DNA of 64,000 nt, from assembly GCA_029959085.1 (NCBI GenBank), contig JARWIR010000007.1, forward strand, positions 44,567,137 to 44,631,136. The letters run 5' to 3'. The notes under the pieces are model-generated. The model was not told the origin of the DNA. It did no database searches and saw nothing but the letters and a program-made list of their open reading frames with translations. Shown piece after piece: positions 49,527-60,540 of this stretch (the stretch's first letter is position 1; each line of letters opens with the position of its first letter). This DNA is from Nemophila menziesii (lineage: Eukaryota; Streptophyta; Magnoliopsida; Boraginales; Hydrophyllaceae). The position numbers were made by a program, and so were the translations under genes.

Positions 49527-50430
49527 TAGGGATGACAACGGTTAGGGTTTGAAACAAAAACTATTGGATTTCCAATTCAGTAAAAAACTGATTATGTAAC
49601 CATAGAAAAATCCCAATCCCTACGTATTGATTCAACAAATTTTTCAATTGTTACCCCCTTATAGTCCTCAACAATACAAAAACCAATTATTATTTTTTGT
49701 AGTTTCCGTTACTATCAATAAAATGGGACAGTTGAACACATATCATTCAGATTTCTATTAGAAGACCATGTATCAGTGGTCATGCTAATTCTCATACCCT
49801 TCATTGAAATTTTTATTTTAAATTTTTTCTTCAGAAAAAAGGGACATTACACGTCCTCATAATAGTCATCCTAGTTGGTAATTTTACAAATTTGGATTGC
49901 TTTACATTACAAAATCTTTTAAATCCAACGCCCTCCACAATCTAAACGAGAAGTCATCTATAATTATCATTTCAGCTAATGCTTTAGTACAAGACTCAAC
50001 TGAAATCATGTAAACACCACACCCCCACCCTCATTTTTTCTTTTAAACATTAACTCAGTTTGACTCTCATCTATAGGAGGATAGAAAGGATATATTTTAC
50101 ATATTCTATGATTTATATGATTAAGTATGTTTAGTTCCACGTTTTCTAGATTGAGCAACATATGTAATTTCGCAGTATTTACACATGCATCTCCTAACAT
50201 TTGCTTCATCATATATGGGGTCAAACACTGCCCAACAATCTTCTATGATATTCTTAATCTTTTTAGCTAAAGGGGATTTGTTACCTGATGGAGGTGGATG
50301 TTTGGGTATAGGAGAATTACCCTCACGAGTTGGAGTTAGGGTTGTAAGACCGATAACCGACTCATTCTCAATCTCCATATATTATATATGTTCTACAAAC
50401 AAGACAAAAAAGACAAGATAGTATTCAAAA
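49527..50430 (-). mobile_element. hAT transposon relic, one end visible
   Basis: The left terminus TAGGGATGACAACGG matches the TIR of 46595-47527. The transposase relic runs toward it. The other terminus was not found; it may lie beyond the hairpin array to the right or be lost. No 8-bp duplication could be paired. Confidence 0.6.
49620..50378 (-). pseudogene. hAT transposase N-terminal part, BED finger, broken
   Basis: Right to left: Met at 50378 (MEIENESVIGLTTLTPTREG), a BED zinc finger (DCWAVFDPIYDE, CMCKYCEITYVAQSRKRGT, then after a one-base frame change NHINHRICKIYP), then SCTKALAEMIIIDDFSFRL (49995-49940), VEGVGFKRFCN, KLPTRMTIMRTC (to about 49850), MRISMTTDTWSSNRN and NDMCSTVPFY (49800-49720). 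This order is that of hAT transposases: BED DNA-binding domain, then the start of the RNase H-like catalytic domain. The rest of the catalytic domain and the C-terminal dimerisation region are missing. Confidence 0.8.
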
Positions 50431-50452
50431 CCAAAAACAAAGTCTTAATTAA

Positions 50453-51290
50453 ACAAAGAAGTTTGAAATGTATAAGTGTTAAACATTTTACACTTGAGTG
50501 AAACCACCACTGATTTCACACAAGTGTTGAATGTTTAACACTTATTCATTTTAATCTTCTTTGTTTCAAACTTAATAAACAACTGATATATGATTTGATT
50601 AAGTGTTAATCAATAAAAGCTTGAGTGGAACCCCAACTGACTTCACACAAGTTTTTGTTGATTAACACTTAATCAAACCATATATTAGTTGTTTATGTTA
50701 GATCACTTTAGCAAAGAAGCGAGTTCAAATCAGAGTTCACTGATTTGTTAGGTGTTAAACGCTAAAACAATCCAAAAGATTGTTAAAGCGTATAACACTT
50801 AACAAATCAATGAATTCTGATTTGAATTCCCTTCTTTGCTAAACTGTTCAAAGTTTAAACATAACTAAAGTAGATTAAAATGCTTAAGTGTTACACAATA
50901 AACACTTGAGTAAAATCACGACCGATTTCACACAAGTGTTCATTGGGTATCACTTAAGCATTTAAATCTTCTTTATTTATGTCCAAACACTAAACAAACA
51001 AGTGAATTCGACTCGAAATTCACTAATTTGTTAAGTGTTAAACACTTAAACAATCTATTAGATTGTTAAAATGTTAACCAATAAAAAACCCAGTATATTC
51101 TGATTTGAATTCACTTCTTTGGATAAAATGTTACAAATGTAAACATAAACACGAAGGATTTATGAGATTAAGTGTTTTATACAAGAAACACTTGATTGAA
51201 ATCACCACTGATTTATCCTATTTGTTAATGTTTAAAACACTTAAACAAATCAGTGAATTCAAGTAAGAATTCACTGAATTGTTAAGTGAT
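50453..51290. repeat. array of about six long hairpins (inverted repeats)
   Basis: Consecutive imperfect palindromes, each about 100-150 bases: 50453-50573, 50574-50697, 50704-50850, 50866-50985, 50992-51120 and 51155-51290. Common arms contain TAAGTGTTAAACA, ACACTTGAGTGAAA, ACAAGTGTT and TTAACACTTA. Arms pair over 40-60 bases with short loops (for example CCACCACTG). Related hairpins occur at 61255-61362 and 62985-63240. Confidence 0.8.
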
Positions 51291-51949
51291 TAGCCTTAAT
51301 AAGTGCATATTCCTTCCTTTTATTTGTCCATGAATAAGTATAACTGTAGCTACAAGTTTCCTCAAGGAATTTTTTACTAATCATTTCATTAAAGGTATGA
51401 ATGCTCTTTTTTTGAAAATTATTTCCCCTAATTTCTCTTGTAAATATCTAATTAAATTAAAATCTCCAACGATATTCTAAGGGTGATTTCCGAATTTACA
51501 ATTCATGATATTTTCTAGAGTTGATTTTAGTTTTTCGTAGGGGCTGTCATACATAAAAGTACTAATTTGTTAATAGAATTATAACAAATATGGATAAAAT
51601 TCTCAATATTGTTAATAATTTTAATATCAGTTTTCAATTTATTAAGCAAAACTAAACCACAGTTGTTTCAACAAGTCAACTATGTGACTAATAGGAATAT
51701 TTAATTCATTCGCAATTCTTCTACTCCCCTCTTAACCAAACCTGCTCTTTCCTCCTTGCTAAATTCAAATGTTTCAACGAATTTGATGGAGGACCTTTCA
51801 CTCTTGTGGCACGTACTCTTACAATCATCTATTTTTGTAGTGTTGTTCTTCTCATTTTCCAATTCAAAAAGCTCGGCAAACGTTATGGACTGGGCTCTAA
51901 GTTGGGCTGGAGTTTGGAAGTCCACTTGTCTGTCTTTTTTATTAAAATT

Positions 51950-52214
51950 TAGGGCCGGCCCTGACATGTCGGGGGACCTAAGCGAACTCACAAAATGGGG
52001 CCCTCTACATAAATAAAAATATTATTACTATTAACATGGGTAGGGCTCTAGACCTCATAAATGAAAACATACCACATTACCACCAAACTAAGAATACTAT
52101 TTTTATATAATTATTTAAATCGAGGATATATATATATATATATACACACGTAATATATTTAGATAACCGGGTGTTCCTAAAAACGTCAAAAAATCAGGGC
52201 CCTAAGCGGCCGCG
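51950..52214. mobile_element. small insertion in copy B with GGGCCGGCCCTG end
   Basis: Absent from copy A at the same place, so it arrived after the duplication, or was removed precisely from A. Begins TTAGGGCCGGCCCTGACATG and ends CAGGGCCCTAAGCGGCCGCG. GC-rich ends with an AT-rich centre resemble a MITE, but no clean target duplication was found. Confidence 0.55.
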
Positions 52215-52295
52215 TCCAATAAGGGTGGGTATTTCTATTATTTTTAAAAAGTTTTGAGGCGGGGTATTTTTTTTATTTTTAAAAAGTGTTGACAT

Positions 52296-52315
52296 GCGAA
52301 CGACGTCAACTTTCT
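52296..52315 (+). promoter_or_regulatory. conserved TGACG/W-box motif in the TNL promoter
   Basis: GCGAACGACGTCAACTTTC is conserved in copy A (48231-48249). On the minus strand it reads GTTGACGTCG, overlapping a WRKY W-box core (TTGAC) and a TGA-factor core (TGACG). Both factor families act in salicylic-acid defence signalling. The position about 200 bases before the first cassette donor fits a core-promoter region. Confidence 0.4.
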
Positions 52316-52479
52316 TCTTATTCACCTATTTTTTGGTTCGAAAAACTTTCGTTCTTATATTCATTCATAGTAATACTAGCTGGTTTCTCCTTGTTCCCGT
52401 TGATCGTGAAAGCAAAAGCAGATCCACCTCCTGCCACCCTATCTCCGCCTACATTGTGATTGTGACTAGACCTCTGAAT

Positions 52480-52905
52480 TTTCGTTACTCTCCCAAGGTA
52501 AGACTTTTCGTCCTTCTCTTTCTTCCCCGCTTCAATTCTTACTCTGTTAATGGCAGTTTTAATTATAAACTCGTTTATGTGATTTCTTATCGCAGAGAAA
52601 TTCACACCTTCATATTGCAGTAATTTGGAACAAAGCTTAGTGGGAATCAGTGATTTTAGACGAGGTTATATCTGTGGCTTTTGCATTTGAATTTTCGCTC
52701 CTCTCCCAAGGTAAGACTTTTCGTCCTTCTCTTTCTTCCCCGCTTCAATTCTTCCTCTGTTAATGGCGGTTTTAATTAAACTCGTTTATGTGAATTCTTA
52801 TTGCAGAGAAATTCACACCTTGATGGTGCAGTAATTTGGCAAAGCTTGAGCTCCTCATTCTTTTCATAGTGGGAATCAGTGATTTTAGACAAGGTTATGT
52901 CCCTG
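52480..52905 (+). repeat. array of two exon-intron cassettes in the TNL leader
   Basis: Candidate introns 52498-52595 and 52711-52806 (98 and 96 bp), 213 bases apart, with donors CCCAAG/GTAAGA and acceptors ATCGCAG and ATTGCAG. The second mini-exon holds the same 3-codon upstream ORF, ATGGTGCAGTAA (52823-52834). These are probably 5' UTR introns of the TNL gene. Confidence 0.75.
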
Positions 52906-53280
52906 CTTTTGGCTTTTGCATTTGGAGACATTCATTGTAGGGTGTAGTAAATTTTCTAGCTTTCTGAAATTTATGAAACTTTTGTAAAAATTCTTGAGTT
53001 TTAAAAGAGGTTACAAGGAGATTTTGTGTTTGTCTGATTAGTTAAAAAGGAAGGTTTAGTGAAATGTTTTTGGAAACGTAAAGGTTTTGGAGATTCAGAA
53101 ATGAGAAATTTTGAGGTTTCAGAAGTCTCGAAAATTATTATCAAGTCATTTACTCATATTGCCCCTCTTCTTCTTACAGGAACATAATCAACCCCAAACC
53201 CCCCTCCTTCTATCTCATTACTCTTCTGGAACAACGCAAAACAAACACTTTTCTCACTGACAGTCAAGTAAACCCTCGAG

Positions 53281-56200
53281 ATGGCGTCTTCTTCGTCTAC
53301 AGTACCACCACCAAAGTATGAAGTATTTCTAAGTTTTAGAGGTGAAGATACTCGTAAAAATTTCGTTAGCCATCTTTATGCGGCTCTTGATCAAAAAGGA
53401 ATCCGAACTTTCTTTGATGAGAAGGATTTAGAGTTAGGTCAATCAATAGCATTCGAGCTATTGAAATCAATCCAAGAATCAAAGTTTGCTATAATTGTTT
53501 TTTCCAAAAGTTATTATTCATCAGCGTGGTGCTTGGATGAACTTGCACAGATTATGGAATGCAAATCCAAGAATGGACTTACCGTTATACCAATCTTCTA
53601 TCATATAGATCCATCTGATCTACGCAAGCAAACGAATAATAGCTTCATTGAAGCTTTTACTAAACATGAGGAGAGATTCAAGGATAACATGGAGAAAGTG
53701 CAGAACTGGAAAAATTGTTTGAGAGAAGCAGCAAGTTTATCTGGGCATGACGTCAGTGGAAGGTACATATGACTACTCATTTTTTTAGTCACTAAGAAAG
53801 TTAGCTTTCTTTACGTTTCTGCCCTGTTTTTTTTTAAGTACATGACTAAAGGAATAGTGACAATTTAGAAAACTTTAGAGTAAAAGATTATACTCTAGAT
53901 AGAATGTTGTGTCTATGTAAACTATTAGTAATAACTCAGAAAACTATAGAATAAAAGAATTGTTATTTCTTGGAAGAAAGATCCTCATATATATACAAGA
54001 TTATAAACTTAACTATTATCTAGTCTATCAATAGAGAATGTGTCTTATTCAACTTTTTACCTATCTTTGATAATTAGATTCTTAATGATCATACTTTGGG
54101 ATTTTATTTATTATGTAGGAACGTTGAGGAAGCGCCATTAATAAAGAAAATAGTTGAAGATGTTTCGAGTAAATTACCCCTGCAACCTTCCGTTGTTGAA
54201 GGACTTTTTGGAATCGAGCATCACTTAGAAAAGCTTCGTTCATTGTTAGCTCAGGAGCCAGATGGTGTTTCTTTTGTTGGAATATGGGGTATGGGCGGAA
54301 TAGGAAAAACGACGATAGCAAGAACTATATTTGATGAAATGGTTTATACATTTGATGAAGGTTGCTTTCTCCAAGATGTTTGTAAAAGGGATATAATGGA
54401 TTTGCAAAAGACAATCCTTTCAGAAGTCCTCAAATTACCTGAAAAGAAAATTGATGAATATAAAGGAAAAAATATAATGAGCAGACGTCTAAAATTCAAA
54501 AAAGTGTTACTGGTTCTAGATGATGTGGATAATCTAGAACAGTTAGATTTATTAACAGGAAATAAAGATTGGTTTGGAATTGGTAGCCGAATCATTGTAA
54601 CAACTAGAGATAAGCATTTACTTGATGATGACATTTATAAGCTCTACAGAGTTGAAACAATGTCCTACGCTGAGGCTATGAAACTATTCCGATGGCATGC
54701 TTTAAAGAGGAGGGTTAATCCGGATAATGTTTTTGATGAAATTTCTGAGTCTTTCGTGAGGTACGCTAATGGGCTTCCGTTAGCTCTAAAAGTTTTAGGT
54801 TCTCATCTGCGTGGACGAAATATAGACGTGTGGAAGAGTACTCGCGATAAGATAAAAGATAATCCGGACATGGGAATAATTAGTATTCTCAAAATTAGCT
54901 TCGATAGTTTAGACAATATCCACCAGAAGACATTTCTAGACATTGCTTGTTTTTACCGGGGGTTTTTTAAAGAAGAAGTTTATAAAAGACTTGATAGTTT
55001 CGGTTTCTACCCCGTGGAGGGCATCACAGTCCTTATTGACAAATCCCTCGTACATATATCATCAAAGGGAAAAATTCAAATGCACGATTTACTTCAAGAA
55101 ATGGGCCGTGATATTGTTCGCAAAAAAGCCAATAACAACCCTGAAAGATACAGTCGACTATGGAATTCTAAGGACATAATTGAGTTTTTACAGAAACGCA
55201 AGGTAAGAGCTCTAGCTAAACAAAGATGCTTCCTATAATGTGTATTGTTTAGAGTTGAAAAGTTTAAAAGCAAGTCATATATAGTTGAAAAGTTTATATT
55301 TAGTTTCGTTTATTCCCTTCCATCTTATGTTGTTAGAAAGTCTGACATAATTGGGCTACAAAGTCAAAGGATTAATCAAATTAACTTACTATGGTTATTC
55401 TATCTAGGGATGCACGGATTATTATTAGTGTTACTTTTTCCAAGGTCTTGGTCAGAATCAAATGTTTTTGCATTTTCTCTAAATTTCTGCATAGACGGTT
55501 ACTCTCTTTTCAATACTAACTTTGATATATCTGAAACTCACTTTATATCACATCTTTCTTTTATTTTATATTGTATACGAAAATAAATGTATTATGACTA
55601 TATATTTTTTTTCCATCCATTTTGTAATTCTAAAATCCATTTTTCCTAACAAAAAGTATTGTTAGTTTTGTATTAGATTATAACAGTGCATGTCATGTTT
55701 ACAGGGGACTGGAGAAGTTGAAGCGTTGGTATTAAGAGAGAATGACGAATTGCAGTATAGTGATGATGAACGTGAGTCAAGTGATGATGAATACGAGTCA
55801 ACTGATGATGAAAGCGTGTCAAGTGATGATGAAAGAAGCAAGAGCAGTGATGTCAAAATGGAGTTAATTGATCCCAAAACTGTGTTAAGTGAAGAAACAT
55901 TTGGAAACACAAACAGGCTAAGGTTACTTGAGGTTCGAAGAAGAAACTTTGTGGTTATTCCTGAATATCTTCCAAGTTCGTTGCAATGGCTTACATGGTT
56001 TAGATATCCTGCCAAATCATTACCAGGAATGTTTAAACCATATAGCCTAGTCAACCTCAACTTGTCTAGGAGTGAAACTCTAGACACGTTTCCAGATATT
56101 AGGAATATGCCAAGCTTGAAGTTTTTAAATCTCACTGGATGCAAAAATTTGTTGAAGGTTCCTGCTTCTGTTGCAGTTCACGAGAAGCTGACTGTTTTGA

Positions 56201-56857
56201 ATTTGAGTTTGTGTATAAGACTAAAGAAATTCCCAAAGTTAGAGATGAAATCACTCGAAATTCTAATACTCCAAAACTGCTGGAGGTTAAAAAGTCTTCC
56301 AGAATTCCACACCAACATGATTCGTTTGAGGATTCTGAATCTGATTTGCACGCGTATAAAAAAATTGCGAAGTTCAGTTAAAGGTCTCATAAACCTCCAA
56401 GCGATAAAGATGTTGCGTATTAAAGACCGGTCAATCAGCTTTCTCAATAGAAATTCATCATTGACTCTTGTACTGAGACTACCATCGATACAAAGAGTTC
56501 AAATGCAGAAATGCAATATATCACAGATATCACTTCCTGATAGCATTGGCTGTTTAACATCGTTACAAGAATTAGACTTAAGCGGGAACAGTATTACCTC
56601 TTTACCAAAAAGCATCAACCGCTTCTCTTCTCTCCAAGTCCTTTGTTTACAGGAGTCCAAAATTAAAGAACTACCAGAACTTCCGGCGAGTATAACGGAA
56701 ATTTATGTTGGTAATTGTGAAAAATTTACAGGGATTCCAAACTTAGTAAATCTGCTAGAGAAATATAAAAATTTGTGTTATTTGTCAGTTAATCAATGCA
56801 AAGAATCCGCAACCCAGTTTCTCTTGGATTGGGTAATTCATTCTCCCTCTCTTTTTT

Positions 56858-56908
<51 letters not shown>

Positions 56909-57436
56909 TATTATTTAATGAAAACTAAGAATAATATTTTGAATCACAAGGAACCTTTGAGGAAAGCTTTATGTACGAGGAAGGAAGTACTAAAAGTTGT
57001 TCTTCCACCATTTGGAACTTACGATAAGTTGTATGAGAAAACAGAGCGTCAAACAACGGTAACCCTATCTCCTTCTTGGTATGATGATAAACTTCAAGGA
57101 TTTGTGATATTTGCAACCACGGATGAAATCGCCCTTCTAGTGCGTGCCATACATTGTCAATTCAAGGCAGAACTTCTTATGGGAGACGTTGAGGATATGC
57201 ATACTGCATTTTTCTATATACCAATTGCTAAACTCACGAGTGTTCGAGATTGGAATACGCAAAGGGATTGTTGTATTCTTGAAGTAACTAACGATTATGA
57301 TGTAGAATCGTGGGGAATCCGTTTAGTTTATGACGGAGAAAATGCTCTTAAGGATTCCAGTGATCTTATCATTGACAATCACAGTAATCCAAAAGATTCA
57401 GAAATGAAGGTTTGTGTTACACCAAGAAAGTGTTAA
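53281..57436 (+). CDS. TIR-NB-LRR (TNL) immune receptor, 4 exons, 1066 aa, intact
   Basis: Exons 53281-53762, 54119-55202, 55705-56832, 56930-57436; introns GT/AG, phases 2, 0, 0. TIR residues 12-155 (YEVFLSFRGEDTRKNF; WCLDEL with the likely NADase Glu at 87). NB-ARC: P-loop GMGGIGKTT 218-226, kinase-2 VLLVLDDVD to 298, RNBS-B GSRIIVTTRDK 316-326, GLPLAL 379-384, MHD 482-484. Then four tandem 7-residue acidic repeats (541-568), LRRs from about 594 to 890, and a post-LRR (C-JID-like) domain in exon 4 (VVLPPFGTYDKLYEK, WYDDKLQGFVIFA). Such receptors sense pathogen effectors, form resistosomes whose TIRs break down NAD, and signal through EDS1. All key motifs are intact. Start context GAGATGGCG is good. 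Which effector is sensed is unknown. Confidence 0.95.
55759..55842 (+). repeat. 21-bp coding tandem repeat (x4) in TNL exon 3
   Basis: Four in-frame 21-bp units: AGTGATGATGAACGTGAGTCA and three variants (the third starts with ACT). They encode SDDERES, SDDEYES, TDDESVS and SDDERSK. The acidic Ser-Asp-Asp-Glu core matches the casein kinase 2 consensus. Located right after the NB-ARC/LRR exon junction. Confidence 0.95.
56833..56929 (+). other. TNL intron 3: 97 bp, poly-T plus (TTA)n
   Basis: Donor GG/GTAATT, acceptor AACTAAG/AAT. Most of the intron is a T run followed by (TTA)/(ATT) repeats. Without splicing the frame would run through poly-Phe and poly-Tyr to a stop, so correct removal is needed for the C-terminal domain. 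Confidence 0.75.
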
Positions 57437-57490
57437 GGATACCAGTAATTCATAAGGTTCAAAAGTGAATGTTTGTTTTACACCAAGGAA
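57390..57490 (+). repeat. imperfect duplication around the TNL stop codon
   Basis: A segment near the stop (AAAAGATTCAGAAATGAAGG, then TTTGTGTTACACCAAG) is repeated shortly after it (AAGGTTCAAAAGTGAATG, then TTTGTTTTACACCAAG). It may reflect a tandem duplication in the original 3' end. Confidence 0.6.
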
Positions 57491-60395
57491 TACTGTGAAA
57501 TTAACCGATATGTAAACAACCCATGCACATCTATTTTGATTGTCCTGTTATTCTATTTTATAAGCATGAATTCCTTTTTACTCTCTACTTGTAATAAGTT
57601 ATATATTATATCAGACATTTCCTAAATCCATGGCTATAAGTAAAGGCTAGAGATTACACCTTGTGGTTTGTCATGACTCTTATTTATATTTTTTAATGGT
57701 GTCGAGTTTCAGTTTTCAGCAATATTGATGCTTGATTCTTCAGATTGTCAATTACTAACTCTTAAGTCAATTCTGAGATTATTTTGCATAACCTGTTGAA
57801 CAACTACTAGTCATCATAATTATCAAGTACAATTAGACAATGCTACATGATCACGATGTTGGAATGCACCGGATCTCCCCCAAATGTAACAAACTCTGTA
57901 TATATATATATAAGGTTTTGGCATAATATAGGGACCTATAATGCAATTAATTCAAAATATAAAGAATATTTTGCACATGATATATGAACCTACATTGCAA
58001 GAAACTCCAAAAGAATTTTGGGGCCTCTAACAAAAACTCTTTGCTCCTCCCCTAACTAAATACTGTACTCCTATCCATATTTAATTATTTTCTTAGATTT
58101 ATTTTAGCAGTCTTATGCATTATTTTCAGATTGGAGATTTTTTCACTCGCTCTGTATAGAAGAATTATCAAAAAATATAAATAAAACTTCATGTCACTTC
58201 TTGGATACGAGGTTTGTGTTATGGATATATTATCCACAATCTGGTATGTACTTCGAGGGAATTTTCATGGTATTCATTGTAGTGATGGAGAGTCATGGAC
58301 TTTGAATTTTGTATGTGATTGGATGGTCATAAACTCTCACACTTTATACTGATATATCCTAATAGGGAAAGGTACCTATATATTAAACTCTAATTCTGAG
58401 TAACTTGTTAATGCCGTGCAATTTTGGGCCTTCAGATGATCTAAACGGGGCCATGTCTTCACTGCATCACTTGTGCATAAAATTATTGTTTACGTGTTAG
58501 AGTTTACTATGCGACAATGTTCTTTTTTTTCATAGGTGGAAGCTTGATAGTGCATGTTTTTTACTTATTGCCTTCTGCGTATTGAAAATGTGAAAAATGG
58601 TGATTTTACTGTATCTACAGTAACCATTAACTTGAAGAAGGACGACATGAAACTATGAAAACGATCCTCACTTATTGAGATAGGAAGAGAGTAATTGAAG
58701 AAGATAAACCTATGAAATGGAGAATTATAATCTATATTATACCTTTTTCTTTTGTTTGTATATGTGTAGCTTTTTATTCCTGAACAGAAATGATCAAGAT
58801 GAATTCAAAAGTGACAAGTATAAAATTCAGTTTTGTTTCGGGTTGAGCATGGCTTTAGTTTGATTTTCATTTCGAGAACACACTATTTCTTTACATTTTG
58901 AAAGAAAATAATTATAATTTGCAATATAGAATCCAAAATAAACTTAAAGACTTTAGTGTACGACATACAAAATGAGAAGGAGTTGATAGATAACATCATG
59001 TCAGTCATGTCCCTTGGCTGATGACAAACGCCTTATATGTGTCTTCTCGACTAGTTTGAGCAAATCCTAGAACTACTTGATGCTGCTGATATCTTTTTTA
59101 AATTAAGGGGAAAAAAAATCTTTTTCAAAGCAGTCAAAATATGTGCCAATCAGCTCATTGGTATTTCATATATCGAATATCATTGCCAATCATCCTCTGT
59201 AGGTCATTCCGAGTACATTTAATAATAATCAAAGTTGGGGAATTTATGCAACTAACAAGATATAAGAACCAAGCTGTCAAATTTTGTATATAGGTTATCG
59301 ATATAGAATGTGAAAAGTTAAAGATTATTAATATATATATATATATTCCTTAACTAAAATTGCACTACAGGTCCCCCATAGTATACATAAAGTACACTAT
59401 AGTTCACTATGATAATTTTTTATTTGATTGCGCTATAAGTCCTATATTATACAATATATAACATATATATTATCATACAAATAAGATTAAGATTAATTAA
59501 GGCTTAATTAAATCCAATACAGACACTCCATATTCCATATCAAATACAAAAGAAATACAAAATGTACAAAATGCAGTACAAGGTTTACTCGAAAGCAACT
59601 GAAACACACGTGAATTTTAATTTAAACATGCTTGTAAAAATACTTATTTTAATCTACTAACAGCACTAACTTACATTCCTAAAAAGATAGCAAAATTAAA
59701 GTAAATCATCATATATGAGAATTCTGATCTGAATCGGAGAGGAAGAAAGGAATATGATTGTCGAAGATCTAAGCTCCCCATTTGGTGGAGGCACTTGTAA
59801 TTAGTACTGTGAGATGGAATTGATCAAGGCTAAGATTTCTACTCTCCCGACTAAGCCATATCTATCATTCTGACAGTCATCACCATATGATCTCCGCTAA
59901 TGAAACCTTAGGATCAAAAGGATCATACTATATATATGTATGAATATGTGACACAATGTAAGATTGAGGATTTGAAGTGATATGCTAGTATGATTTCAAA
60001 TGGAGGAGACATTGACGGTAAAAGTGACGGTTGCTTTAATAGTGACGTGGCGGTGGAGACAGAAAGATCCAATGAGAGTGAGTGAGAGAGAAATTAGGGT
60101 TCTTAAATTGAAAGAAAAGGTAATTTTGGGGATAGTAATCTATGCGAGAAATATATGATTAAAGATTGTAATTTCGATATATTTAAGAAAATATTAGTGG
60201 ATTTTAAAAACAAAATATTAGTAAATTAATACAAAATCCAATAAATATGGCTAGTTTATTTTAAAATTATTCTCTTATTTTTTTCCAAAAATTTCTTTCA
60301 ATAATTTATGTTTTTTTATTTATATTTTTAATTGAGAAAATGATTAAAGTATAATAATATTTTATTCTTTGAAGGGTGATTGACTCATACATTCC
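57437..60395. other. no gene seen; intergenic after the TNL
   Basis: AT-rich. Short MULE-TIR-like words occur at 57915-57990 and 59345-59450. The stretch 59700-60130 is less AT-rich but has no sustained ORF or domain on either strand. Confidence 0.5.
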
Positions 60396-60397
60396 AC

Positions 60398-60540
60398 TAG
60401 GGCTGCATACGGGTCGGTAAACCCTAAACCCAACCCTTGGTGCGTGGGTTTGGAAAATTCATACCCTACGCCTATATTTTTTTTAAAATCTTTACGGGTT
60501 GGGTTAGTGCGGGTAGGGTCGGATTCAGGTTTGGTCAACA
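60398..60540. mobile_element. hAT-like terminus (single end)
   Basis: TAGGGCTGCATACGGGTCGG is a common style of plant hAT MITE end, followed by AAACCCTAAACCCAACCC-type words. The other end was not found nearby. The minus-strand ORF over it (60362-60604) is an artefact of these words. Confidence 0.4.

Larger units (their letters stand above)
51612..52950 (+). repeat. TNL leader region, copy B (upstream of the intact TNL)
   Basis: Second copy of the leader region, ending about 330 bases before the TNL start codon. Relative to copy A it has a 260-270 bp insertion (about 51950-52214). Conserved promoter-like words and two splice cassettes suggest it is the promoter and 5' UTR of the TNL gene. 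Confidence 0.85.

Noticed and set aside
50453..51290. CRISPR-like array
   Set aside because: Repeats are long inverted hairpins in a plant genome, without regular direct repeats and unique spacers.
55245..55586. 113-codon plus-strand ORF
   Set aside because: Lies in TNL intron 2; consensus donor at 55203 and acceptor at 55704 join in phase, and the peptide is low-complexity aromatic-rich sequence.
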